A stretch of DNA of 11,922 bases. Origin: Actinomycetota bacterium (GTDB lineage: Bacteria > Actinomycetota > Thermoleophilia > Gaiellales > Gaiellaceae). A program made the translations under genes and the position numbers. Positions within the stretch are counted from its first letter, which is position 1. The number at the start of each line of letters is the position of its first letter. The stretch covers positions 1-11,922 of the forward strand of contig JACDER010000017.1 in the NCBI GenBank assembly GCA_013816275.1, given 5' to 3'. Below, in pieces: positions 1 to 5,847 of the stretch. The notes beneath the pieces were generated by a model. The model was not told the DNA's origin. It worked only from the letters and a program-made list of their open reading frames with translations, and made no database searches.

Positions 1-586
1 CCGCCGGCCACCGTCTGCGCCTTGCGCCGGCGCTCGTGACCCTCGCCGTGGCGATCCTGATCTGGGGGGAGGTCGCATGGGCGCGACACCGGACGCCGCC
101 CCTGTTCGACGGCGAGCCGGAGGCGCGCATCGACGCTCGTGAAGCGGCGTCGGAATGGCTCGCGCGAACGAGCCGTCCGGACGACGTCCTGTTCGGTTAC
201 GAGCCCATCTACCTCGGCGCCTGGGAACTGTCGCGCCGCGTGCCGCACCGTTGTTCCGCGCGCCGATCCGAAGCTCGCGCTCGCCACTCTCCGGGGGGCC
301 TCGAAACCGATCGGCCGCGGCGTCTGGGTCTTCGACGCGAGCGAGCACAACAACATCCAGCCGAAGGCGACGATCCCGCTGCGGCGCCCCTATCCGGCCC
401 ACGACTTCGAGGCCAGGGTGTTCGGGCCCTATCTCGTGATCCCGAACCGCGCGCCCGGCGCGAACGATCGCGCGTTACCTGCGCATGGCGTCCCAGGTCG
501 AGATCCTGGGGAAGAAGCTCTACATCGGAGACGCGGACGTGAACTTCTTCACGGTCCGGCGGGCGGGCTACCTGCTCGGGTCGTAG
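1..586 (+). pseudogene. C-terminal part of a membrane glycosyltransferase-like protein, two frameshifts
   Basis: The gene is open at the left edge. Coding sense moves through all three plus frames. The first, from base 3, has a hydrophobic helix (ALVTLAVAILIWGEVAWA) and then EASEWLARTSRPDDVLFGYEPIYLGAWELSRR. The second, from about 240 to 440, reads VVPRADPKLALATL and GRGVWVFDAS. The third, from about 445, reads ARYLRMASQVEILGKKLYIGDADVN and ends at TAG 584-586. Each piece is protein-like and follows the previous one, so this was one gene with two shifts of the same sense near 240-250 and 440-450. A last membrane helix followed by a soluble tail with a phrase like 'EWLARTSRPDDVLFG' recalls the C-terminal end of GT39/ArnT-type polyprenol-dependent glycosyltransferases; that family call is from memory. 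Assembly error cannot be separated from decay here. Confidence 0.55.
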
Positions 587-587
587 C

Positions 588-603
588 CGAGCGCTTACGC
601 TCG
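588..603. terminator. Weak hairpin between convergent genes
   Basis: A perfect 6-bp inverted repeat (CGAGCG, loop CTTA, CGCTCG) lies just after the glycosyltransferase-like stop and before the minus-strand stop at 627. The position suits a bidirectional terminator, but there is no T-run on either side, so support is weak. Confidence 0.25.
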
Positions 604-626
604 ACCGCTTCCTGGTAGCAGGGCGC

Positions 627-758
627 CTATTCGAACGCGGCGAGGCCTCCCGGCTCACCTCGCGGCCGGCGTGACCCTCTGCGCGCGGCCGCCAGCACCG
701 CCGATGCGCCCACGAGCCCACCGAGCAGAAACGATCTCGCGCGGCTCGTGCCGTCCAT
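627..758 (-). CDS. 43-residue single-pass membrane peptide
   Basis: An ATG ORF of 43 residues begins 17 bases after the stop of the upstream propeller gene, so the two are probably co-transcribed. Residues 9-25 (SFLLGGLVGASAVLAAA) form one glycine/alanine-rich hydrophobic helix. It is preceded by a short basic segment and followed by a strongly basic tail (RRGSRRPRG) ending GGLAAFE. This layout suits a small inner-membrane peptide. I recall longer actinobacterial proteins with a similar LGGLVGASAVLAAARRR start that continue past an AGLAAFE-like stretch, so this copy may be shortened by its TAG stop; that is from memory only. The function is unknown. Confidence 0.5.
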   Translation of the reverse strand: MDGTSRARSFLLGGLVGASAVLAAARRGSRRPRGEPGGLAAFE

Positions 759-775
759 CGAACGATTGTACGGCG

Positions 776-3277
776 CTACTTGGGAAGAAGTTGCCAGTCG
801 GCAGCCGAGCCAATCGCCGTGAGCCGGCGCAGCCCTTTGCCGTCTACGCCGATCTTGTAGATGCCGCCCTGCTCTCCGGGCTTCCGTGAGAACACGAGAC
901 TGCGACCGTCCGGCGACCAGGCGACATGAACCTTTTCCCCGCCGTGCGTCAGGACCCGCCGGTCCTTGCCGGCGGCGGTGGTCGTCACGACCTCGAGCTT
1001 CCGGTGGACGACGGCGACGAAGGCGAGCCTGCGGCCGTCCGGCGACCAGGCCGGGCTGCGCCCGGCCGCGATCCGCTTCTCCGTTTTGCCGGCCGGCCTG
1101 ATCACGTAGACGCGGTTGTCGTAGACGTCGTGGACGACGAATTCGCTCCGGACGAAGGCGATCGTCGCGCCGCCGGGCGACCAGGCAGGCTCGAGATCCC
1201 CCGCCGGCACGCCGGGATCGGTGAGCGCGCGGCTCTTTCCGTCGAGCGTCGCGACGCGGAGGCCGGTCCACGCCGGATAGTCGCCCTCGGGGACGTCGGG
1301 CCGGCCAGCGTAGGCGATGCGCATCCCGTCCGGGGACCAGGCGGGGTCGTAGGCGGGGAACTCGGGATCGGTCGAGTCGATCACGCGCCGGACGCCCGTC
1401 CCGTCGGCGGCGGCGACGTAGATGCCGTCACGCCGCTGGAACGCGAGCTTCGTGCCATCTGGAGACCACGCCGGGTTGCCGCCGCGCGTGAGCCGCTCAA
1501 CGTTCCGCCCGTTCGAGTCGATCACGTATACGAAGTTGCCCCGGACGAAGGCGATCTTTCCGCCACCGCTCGGAAATACGGGTGAGCCCGCTGCCCCCGC
1601 CCCGGAGTTGTCGGGGCAGCTCGTGTCTTCGACGACGTCCACCGTTACGGTGGTCGGGCTCGTCGGCGACCAGCCGGGTATGGCGAACGTGAACCTGATC
1701 TTCGGCGGCGGGCCTGGCACCCATCGCATCGTGTACACAACGTCGTCGTGGTCAACGTCGGCTACCCAGTCCAGCTCGGACGATCCGCCGGGCTCGTTCG
1801 AGATCACCGACTGGTGACCCTCCCACTGCTGCGCGTACGGGTCGTCTCCGCAAGTGTGTCCCGATAGGGAGATGCGTATCGTGCATGTCCCGCCCACGTA
1901 GTTACACGACTCGTCCTCGCGTTGGGACGAGAACGAGACGGTCGGGAACTTGAACCCGCGCGCCTTGTGGAACAGGACGTGCCAGGCCATGCCGGCGTAC
2001 TTGGGGACGAGGAACTGCACAAGGGCCCCGGGGACGTTGCCGAACGCAGACTGGTAGGCCGCGAGCCCGTTCAGGACGCCGCGCGCGTCCTTCTCGAGCC
2101 CGAAGCCGACGATCTTCTCGCCCTTCGGCGTGAAGACGAGCGTTGCGATTCCGTCCGCCCCCGTCTTGGCATCGGCCGGCTCGTGCGTGATCTTTCCGTG
2201 CTTCTCGAGGCTCGCTTCCGCCTGCTCCCAGAAAACGCTCACGCCCGGGATCGGGCCCTTCTTGGGGAACTTCATCCCGATCAGCGCTCCGCATTCGATG
2301 ACGAAGTCGGGATAGGCGTCGAGCATCTCCACCTTGACCCGGAAGCGCAGCACCTGCCCGGCGTTCGCAGCGTGGCCCGCAGGGCCGTAGTGCGTCTCCT
2401 GCAGCTGCGGGCTCGCCGCCGTGACCTTGACGCTGAAGGCAAGCGCCGGCCCGTGGATGGCGTCGATGATGATTGCCACGAGCTTCACCTGAGCGCCGAG
2501 CTTGTTGACGATCGTAAGCGTCCACTTCCCGAACGCGATATCCTCGGCAGCGTTTGATGCCTCGCCGGCGCACCGGCTGGCGGCGGCCGAAGGGGCGTGG
2601 ACGAGGGAGGGGCGGCGGAGCCCGGGCTGCACCTTGCCCCCCTTGACGGCCGCCACGGCGACGTCCGTGACGAAGAGGAAAGACTGCAGCGGATCGAGCC
2701 GCAGCGAATCCGCCGGGACGTTCCGCAGCATGTCGTACGGGGACGCGTGAAGACGACCGAGCTCGCGCGCGAGGAGGGGAACGACCGACGAGGGGGCACG
2801 CGGGCTTGCGGCGGCCTTGCGCACGCCGGCGAGCAGGACCTGGCGCAGCTCTTCCGGGCTCAGGTCGCGCCCTCCGGGCTTGACGCCTGCATCCGTGAGG
2901 AGCGTGGCCAGTTCGGAGAGCGAGACGGTGTCTCCCCGGCCGAGAGCCGCCGCCATTCCCCTGAGCTCGAAGTCGAAGAGGTAGAGGCCGCGCGGGAAGC
3001 CGCGCCCGCCCGGGACGAGGGCCTTGCCCTTCGGGGTCAAGACTCGCGCGTGCAGCGTGCGCATGACGGAGAGGAGAGCCTTGTACCTCGCCCCCGCCGT
3101 GCGCGCTTTCATGATGGTTGAGGCGAGCTTCTGTGCGACTGCCGCCTGCGACGGCGGCTTCGGTTTCTGCGTCGCTCCGGTCGCGATCGAGCCGCCGGCG
3201 ACCAGGGCAATTGCCGCCGCCGCCGCTGTGGGCACGATGAAGGCGCGCCACTGCCCCCCAGTGTTGAAGCGGTTCAA
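776..3277 (-). CDS. Exported multidomain protein with C-terminal TolB/PD40-type beta-propeller
   Basis: The 833-residue protein has an N-terminal signal peptide (basic start, then the hydrophobic run AAAAAIALVAGGSIA, residues about 15-33). Next is a helical region to about residue 190 with no family I recognise, and a middle beta-rich part. That part includes an Ig/Big-like phrase near 370-385 (TGADGIATLVFTP) and a cysteine-containing domain from about 455 to 560 (CNYVGGTC, HTCGDDP, SCPDN). From about 571 to the end is a propeller with five copies of the PD40 signature AWSPDG or AWSPGG, each followed by a strand such as KLAF, RIAY or RLAF. Propellers of this kind mediate protein or ligand binding outside the membrane; the ligand here is unknown. 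The TTG start is chosen because AAGGGAG lies 6 bases upstream and the signal peptide begins there. No other start in this frame fits better. Confidence 0.85.
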   Translation of the reverse strand: MNRFNTGGQWRAFIVPTAAAAAIALVAGGSIATGATQKPKPPSQAAVAQKLASTIMKARTAGARYKALLSVMRTLHARVLTPKGKALVPGGRGFPRGLYLFDFELRGMAAALGRGDTVSLSELATLLTDAGVKPGGRDLSPEELRQVLLAGVRKAAASPRAPSSVVPLLARELGRLHASPYDMLRNVPADSLRLDPLQSFLFVTDVAVAAVKGGKVQPGLRRPSLVHAPSAAASRCAGEASNAAEDIAFGKWTLTIVNKLGAQVKLVAIIIDAIHGPALAFSVKVTAASPQLQETHYGPAGHAANAGQVLRFRVKVEMLDAYPDFVIECGALIGMKFPKKGPIPGVSVFWEQAEASLEKHGKITHEPADAKTGADGIATLVFTPKGEKIVGFGLEKDARGVLNGLAAYQSAFGNVPGALVQFLVPKYAGMAWHVLFHKARGFKFPTVSFSSQREDESCNYVGGTCTIRISLSGHTCGDDPYAQQWEGHQSVISNEPGGSSELDWVADVDHDDVVYTMRWVPGPPPKIRFTFAIPGWSPTSPTTVTVDVVEDTSCPDNSGAGAAGSPVFPSGGGKIAFVRGNFVYVIDSNGRNVERLTRGGNPAWSPDGTKLAFQRRDGIYVAAADGTGVRRVIDSTDPEFPAYDPAWSPDGMRIAYAGRPDVPEGDYPAWTGLRVATLDGKSRALTDPGVPAGDLEPAWSPGGATIAFVRSEFVVHDVYDNRVYVIRPAGKTEKRIAAGRSPAWSPDGRRLAFVAVVHRKLEVVTTTAAGKDRRVLTHGGEKVHVAWSPDGRSLVFSRKPGEQGGIYKIGVDGKGLRRLTAIGSAADWQLLPK

Positions 3278-3283
3278 GACTCG

Positions 3284-3290
3284 CTCCCTT
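3284..3290 (-). promoter_or_regulatory. Ribosome binding site deciding a TTG start
   Basis: On the minus strand AAGGGAG lies 6 bases before the TTG at 3277. It is the strongest Shine-Dalgarno match in the leader and supports TTG as the start of the propeller protein. Confidence 0.6.
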
Positions 3291-3340
3291 CCCTCTCAAG
3301 TCGTGGAAGACGGGTGCACGCGTTGATTTCTTCCCTCTGC

Positions 3341-3369
3341 ATTGTCTCACGCTGCGGCCGATCTGCAAA
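3341..3369 (-). promoter_or_regulatory. Candidate sigma-70 type promoter of the propeller gene
   Basis: On the minus strand TTTGCA (3364-3369) and GACAAT (3341-3346) are separated by 17 bases. Each box matches four of six consensus positions. This would place transcription start about 55-60 bases before the TTG start. It is the best promoter-like pair I see in the leader, but it is a consensus match only. Confidence 0.4.
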
Positions 3370-3546
3370 GGGGGCATTCCTTTGGCTCTAAGCTCGTTCC
3401 GCTCGCGAGACTCGGCTTCATCGTCGAGAACCCGTGGAGTGCGGGGATGTTCGACTAGGGGTTCGCAGCCGCAGTTCGGCGGGGTCTCTACATCTCGAAT
3501 CCGCTTCATGCGCGGAGCTTCTTCCCCAATAGCTGAGCGCCGGGCC
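3370..3546. other. Intergenic stretch without recognisable gene
   Basis: Between the candidate propeller promoter and the DUF5131 fragment I see no start-plus-RBS ORF, tRNA or clear hairpin. The plus frame that later becomes the DUF5131 fragment is open here, but its residues are arginine/serine-rich low-complexity sequence that does not resemble the family, so I read it as non-coding. Confidence 0.5.
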
Positions 3547-3699
3547 TACTGGCGACGGCCCCGAGTCATCTTCGTCAACTCGATGTCCGACCTCTTCCGC
3601 GAGCGCGTCCCGATGGCGTTATCCGGAGTGTGTTCGACGTTATGGCCGAAGCCGACCGGCACGTGTTCCAGATCCTGACCAAGCGGCATGAGCGCCTTG
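3547..3699 (+). pseudogene. Fragment of a DUF5131 (phage Gp37/Gp68-like) protein, frameshifted
   Basis: In plus frame 1 the sequence reads RRPRVIFVNSMSDLF and RERVP up to about 3611. In the next frame, from GAT 3612, it continues as VFDVMAEADRHVFQILTKRHERL. Joined by restoring one base, the two halves give the conserved core of the Gp37/Gp68 or DUF5131 family (typically 'IFVNSMSDLFH...VP' followed by 'VF.VM......Q.LTKR.ERL'). Full members are roughly 230-300 residues. Only about 50 residues remain; the N-terminal cysteine-containing part and the C-terminal half are missing. After RHERL the reading frame runs into unrelated sequence and the terminator. The family occurs on phages and genomic islands; its biochemical role is not settled as far as I know. 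Confidence 0.7.
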
Positions 3700-3735
3700 A
3701 AAGCGGTAGAAAGCTGGGTATTCGTAGCCTGACCG

Positions 3736-3766
3736 GAAAACAGAAAGCCCGCTTCTGCGGGGCCTT
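3736..3766 (-). terminator. Rho-independent terminator downstream of the tRNA fragment
   Basis: Read on the minus strand, GGCCCCGC, loop AGAA and GCGGGC form a GC-rich hairpin with one bulged C. It is followed by the T-rich tail TTTCTGTTTT. It sits directly after the 3' end of the tRNA fragment on the same strand, as expected behind a real tRNA gene. This suggests the tRNA 3' end is still beside its native downstream sequence. Confidence 0.55.
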
Positions 3767-3773
3767 CGTCTAG

Positions 3774-3806
3774 CAGGGGCGGCAGGACTCGAACCTGCAA
3801 CCCCCG
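3774..3806 (-). tRNA. 3' fragment of a tRNA gene (tRNA-Trp-like), possible attachment-site remnant
   Basis: On the minus strand a perfect T-arm (GCAGG, loop TTCGAGT, CCTGC) is followed by the acceptor strand CGCCCCT and discriminator G. The base run GGGGGTT before it would be the end of the variable region. No 5' half exists: an acceptor partner AGGGGCG, a D-arm and an anticodon arm are all absent in the preceding 80 bases, which instead read as protein-coding on the other strand. The acceptor and T-arm bases resemble actinobacterial tRNA-Trp, by memory. A tRNA 3' end without its 5' half is the usual footprint of tRNA-targeted integration or of a deletion through such a site. Confidence 0.6.
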
Positions 3807-3809
3807 CTC

Positions 3810-4130
3810 TTCGTTACGACGTACCGCCTTCACGGGGGCGTGCTCCGCGTCAAGTACGTTCACGATCGCGTAAAGGTCATCGAAACGACCAGTCGCTACT
3901 ACAGGACGACGCGCGCCCTCGGAGTAGGGACACACATCCCGCTCGGTCCATGTCATCGCATCCGTTTCGGCGGCTGCCAGTACCGTTGGCACGGGTTCTC
4001 ATGGGACGGGGACTGCGGAAAGGCATGGATAGGCGGGACGCGATATCGGCAAACCGACTTGTTCATGCGACGCGGCCGGATCTCGGCCGTGCAGATGGGC
4101 GACCCCTCCGTGATCCTCTACTGCTTCTAA
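3810..4130 (+). pseudogene. 5'-truncated secreted-type protein joined to a tRNA fragment
   Basis: The plus frame reads protein-like from about 3810 (TTYRLHGG, LRVKYVHDRVKVIETTSRYYRT, then LGVGTHIPLGPCH) to TAA 4128-4130. It has a cysteine-rich end (CQYRWHGFSWDGDCGKAW, then GDPSVILYCF). The pattern 'predicted strand - ETTSRYYRT - G.GVGT.....' followed by a Cys-rich half recalls small exported BamE/SmpA-like proteins of actinobacteria; this is a weak, remembered resemblance. Such proteins start with a signal peptide, which is missing: upstream the frame enters the tRNA fragment with no coding sense and no RBS. A GTG at 3840 could start a 96-residue product but lacks a spaced Shine-Dalgarno, so I read the gene as cut off at the tRNA junction. 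Confidence 0.5.
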
Positions 4131-4153
4131 GCACTCCGCGAGCGGCTACTTAC

Positions 4154-4318
4154 ATGCACCGTTCGCGACGATTCCAGAGACGAGCAGGCGAGCGGAAGCG
4201 AGGCCTCTCCTACGCCGCTATTGCTGATCGGCTCAATGCTGATCGTGTGCCGACGGCCCAGGGAGGCAGGAAGTGGTGGCCGGCCACGATACGCCACGCA
4301 GTCGGCGGGGAGGCGTGA
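4154..4318 (+). pseudogene. Remnant of a large serine recombinase
   Basis: From ATG 4154 the frame encodes 54 residues. The core GLSYAAIADRLNADRVPT and the following GGRKWWPATIRHAV match the conserved helix-turn-helix-like segment of serine integrases/resolvases (the stretch 'GLSLRAIA..LN..G.PT..GG.W....V..IL'). The catalytic N-terminal resolvase domain with its active serine is absent, as is the C-terminal zinc/coiled-coil part; a TGA at 4316 ends the frame. It is therefore not an active enzyme. It lies between the tRNA fragment and selC, supporting an integrated-element origin for this region. The basic lead (RRFQRRAGERKR) fits the family region just before the motif. Confidence 0.6.
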
Positions 4319-4489
4319 CGGCGTGCCGGACCCGCCCGGAGAAGGAACATCGACCGGTCAAGGAGCCGATCAGCCTCGGGGCCTAGACGCAGGCGTCTTG
4401 CTCTTCCCATACCTGCTTCTAGGCGAGCGAAACCAGATTGGCCCCTGGGAGCTAATCCCCCGAGCGGGGGAAGGTGGCCGCAAGGCTGA

Positions 4490-4519
4490 TTGCGCGCCAG
4501 TTGCGCGCCAGTGCGCGCC
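4490..4519. repeat. 11-bp direct tandem repeat, 2.7 copies
   Basis: TTGCGCGCCAG occurs at 4490-4500 and 4501-4511, and TGCGCGCC at 4512-4519 matches the next copy after its first T. The copies are exact. No gene overlaps it; possible roles are protein-binding iterons or a slipped-strand expansion. Confidence 0.6.
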
Positions 4520-4528
4520 CGCGACCAG

Positions 4529-4545
4529 CCGCCTTGGGCGGTTTT
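4529..4545 (+). terminator. Short Rho-independent terminator
   Basis: CCGCC, loop TTG and GGCGG form a perfect 5-bp stem followed directly by TTTT. The stem is short and the T-run minimal. It faces plus-strand transcripts coming from the recombinase remnant side. Confidence 0.35.
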
Positions 4546-4622
4546 CAGCGGTTGAAGAGAGCGCCGGAATCGCAGCGCCCGAAAGGCCCAAGAGCCGCAC
4601 AGTCAAGCCAGACCCGGCGCAA

Positions 4623-4715
4623 CGGAGCGGCGCAGGAGTCGAACCTACCCAGCCGTGGGTTACACGACCTCACCGGTTTTGAAGACCAGCTGGGCCACCG
4701 GGCCCATGCCGCTCC
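4623..4715 (-). tRNA. selC: Selenocysteine tRNA, anticodon TCA
   Basis: On the minus strand the 93 bases fold into a tRNA-Sec. The acceptor stem is a perfect 8 bp (GGAGCGGC with GCCGCTCC) plus discriminator G. The D-stem is GGGCC/GGCCC with the 4-base loop CGGT. The anticodon arm is CTGGT, loop CTTCAAA with TCA (complement at 4680-4682), then ACCGG. A long variable arm pairs GTCGTG with CACGGC, and the T-arm is GTAGG, loop TTCGACT, CCTGC. The 8-bp acceptor plus 5-bp T-stem, long extra arm and UCA anticodon are diagnostic of bacterial tRNA-Sec. CCA is not encoded. This tRNA is charged with serine by SerRS, converted by SelA and delivered to in-frame UGA codons by SelB. selA, selB and selD are not recognised in the window unless the partial gene at the right edge is related to selA. 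Confidence 0.93.
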
Positions 4716-4741
4716 GAAAACAGGGTATCGCCGTCTCATGA

Positions 4742-4951
4742 GTCAGAAGGAGGGGGCTCACGGAGGGCTTCAGCGGTGACGGCACCAAGGTGATCGTCAA
4801 CGACTCGGCCTCACCGACCGACGCGGCTGTCAAGCACTTCTACGATCGTGAGGAATTCGAGCGCACCTGGCTCCCCGCTTCAGGCGGGATCGTCTACGTG
4901 ATGCGGCCTGTCGGCAAGCCGACTCCCTCTCTGACGGCGAACAACTCCTAG
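4742..4951 (+). pseudogene. C-terminal fragment of an unidentified protein
   Basis: After a stop at 4739 the frame reads a convincing protein end: GDGTKVIVNDSASPTDAAV, HFYDREEFERTWLPASGG and IVYVMRPVG, ending TAG 4949-4951. There is no start codon with RBS before the conserved-looking part; the first in-frame GTG is at 4790, inside it. About 65 residues remain. The alternation of a strand, an acidic helix with aromatic residues and another strand suggests a small alpha/beta domain, but I do not recognise the family. It sits 26 bases upstream of the 5' end of selC on the opposite strand and belongs with the other truncated genes of this region. Confidence 0.45.
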
Positions 4952-4986
4952 GTCACTCAAACGGCGGCGAGACGGGTCGCTATTAG

Positions 4987-5844
4987 GCTCCGCGCACGCG
5001 CGACTCCACCACTCCCATCCTCCGCTCGACCCGCGCGGTCTTCGTCGCCGGCTTCTGTCTGACGATCGGCACGGGGATCGGGCTCTATGCGGTTCCGGAC
5101 CGCACCGCCGATTACTGGGCCTGGACGATCAAGTCGCCGCTGACGGCCGCGTTCTTCGGAGCCGGCTACCTCAGCGCCGCCGTCGTCCTCGCCCTCGCCG
5201 CACGTGCCCCGAGTTGGGAGCGTGCGCGGATCGCGGCGGTCGCCGCGTTCGCGCTGACGTCGCTTGCGCTCGTCGCGACTCTGCTCGACCTCGACACCTT
5301 CGCGTTCGGCGAGGGAGGGCTGACGGAGGTCGTTGCGTGGGTCTGGCTCGGCGTCTACGTCGCACTCCCGCTCGCGGTACTCGTCGCGTTCGGGCGCCAG
5401 GAACGCCTGGTCCGAAGCGTGCCCGACGATCCGGAAGCGCTGCCGGCGTCGCGCCTTGCCTGCACCGTCGTCGGAATCGCGCTCGCCTTCCTCGGAATCG
5501 GGCTGTTCGCAGACTGGGCCTGGCTCGTGGCCAGGTGGCCGTGGCCGCTGCCCTCGCTTCCGGCCCGGGTCGTCGGCGCCTGGCTCTGCACCTACGCCGC
5601 GGTCCTGCTGTGGTTCGCACTACGAGAGAGAAGCTGGGTGCGCGCGCGCATCGGCGTCGTCTCAGCCGGCATCGCGCTCGGGCTCGACGTCGGCGCCGCC
5701 GTCCGCTACTCGAGCGACCTCGACGGTGATGCGTCCACGGTCGTCTACCTCGCCGGTACGAGCACGCTGCTCGTGCTGCTGCTCGGCATCTGGTGCCTCG
5801 AGGAATGGAGGCTGTCCGCGCCGAGGTCACGGGGCTACCGTTAG
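4987..5844 (+). CDS. Eight-helix membrane protein upstream of trpD, start unclear
   Basis: The frame is open from a TAG at 4984 to TAG 5842-5844. Eight hydrophobic segments are visible, for example AVFVAGFCLTIGTGIGLYAV, PLTAAFFGAGYLSAAVVLAL, AWVWLGVYVALPLAVLVAF, CTVVGIALAFLGIGLFA and YLAGTSTLLVLLLGIW. The phrase YWAWTIKSPLTAAFFGAGY before helix 2 looks conserved in actinobacterial membrane proteins of unknown function, from memory. No ATG, GTG or TTG precedes the first helix; the first in-frame one is GTG 5419, which would remove four helices. Either the true start is lost at the scarred region just upstream or a rare start is used. The stop is 3 bp before trpD, so it is read with the trp genes. 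No link to tryptophan is evident. Confidence 0.65.
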   Translation, partial: APRTRDSTTPILRSTRAVFVAGFCLTIGTGIGLYAVPDRTADYWAWTIKSPLTAAFFGAGYLSAAVVLALAARAPSWERARIAAVAAFALTSLALVATLLDLDTFAFGEGGLTEVVAWVWLGVYVALPLAVLVAFGRQERLVRSVPDDPEALPASRLACTVVGIALAFLGIGLFADWAWLVARWPWPLPSLPARVVGAWLCTYAAVLLWFALRERSWVRARIGVVSAGIALGLDVGAAVRYSSDLDGDASTVVYLAGTSTLLVLLLGIWCLEEWRLSAPRSRGYR

Positions 5845-5847
5845 CCC

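Larger units (their letters stand above)
4319..4622. other. Gene-poor stretch between recombinase remnant and selC
   Basis: No intact gene is visible. A short plus-frame piece at 4398-4463 reads FPYLLLGERNQIGPWELIPRA, which looks like the start of a real protein (TTG 4398), but it dissolves into low-complexity sequence within about 25 residues. The palindrome CCCCCGAGCGGGGG lies at 4457-4470. The 11-bp tandem repeat and the terminator listed separately lie inside this stretch. Confidence 0.45.

Noticed and set aside
926..1585. Plus-strand ORFs opposite the propeller repeats
   Set aside because: Repeating residues are antisense echoes of AWSPDG repeats; no RBS or known domain.
1902..3509. 535-residue minus-strand ORF overlapping the propeller gene
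   Set aside because: It is an arginine/alanine-rich shadow frame without domains; the 833-residue frame carries the signal peptide and propeller motifs.
3546..3992. 148-residue minus-strand ORF through the tRNA fragment
   Set aside because: It translates the tRNA 3' end and terminator (phrase LQVRVLPPL is the tRNA T-arm read as protein) and runs antisense to two better-supported fragments.
4716..4760. Promoter of selC
   Set aside because: A TACCCT-like -10 can be found before the tRNA, but the -35 candidates have poor spacing (13-15), so I do not call it.
4739..4951. In-frame TGA at 4739 as a selenocysteine codon for the following fragment
   Set aside because: There is no protein-like sequence before the TGA, which lies in the upstream region of selC, and no stable SECIS-like hairpin was seen just after it.
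4958..4986. Promoter for the trp operon with TATTAG as -10
   Set aside because: The -35 region at proper spacing (CAAACG) is a poor match; TATTAG alone is not enough.
5419..5844. GTG 5419 as the start of the membrane protein
   Set aside because: It would drop four clear membrane helices encoded in the same open frame upstream.
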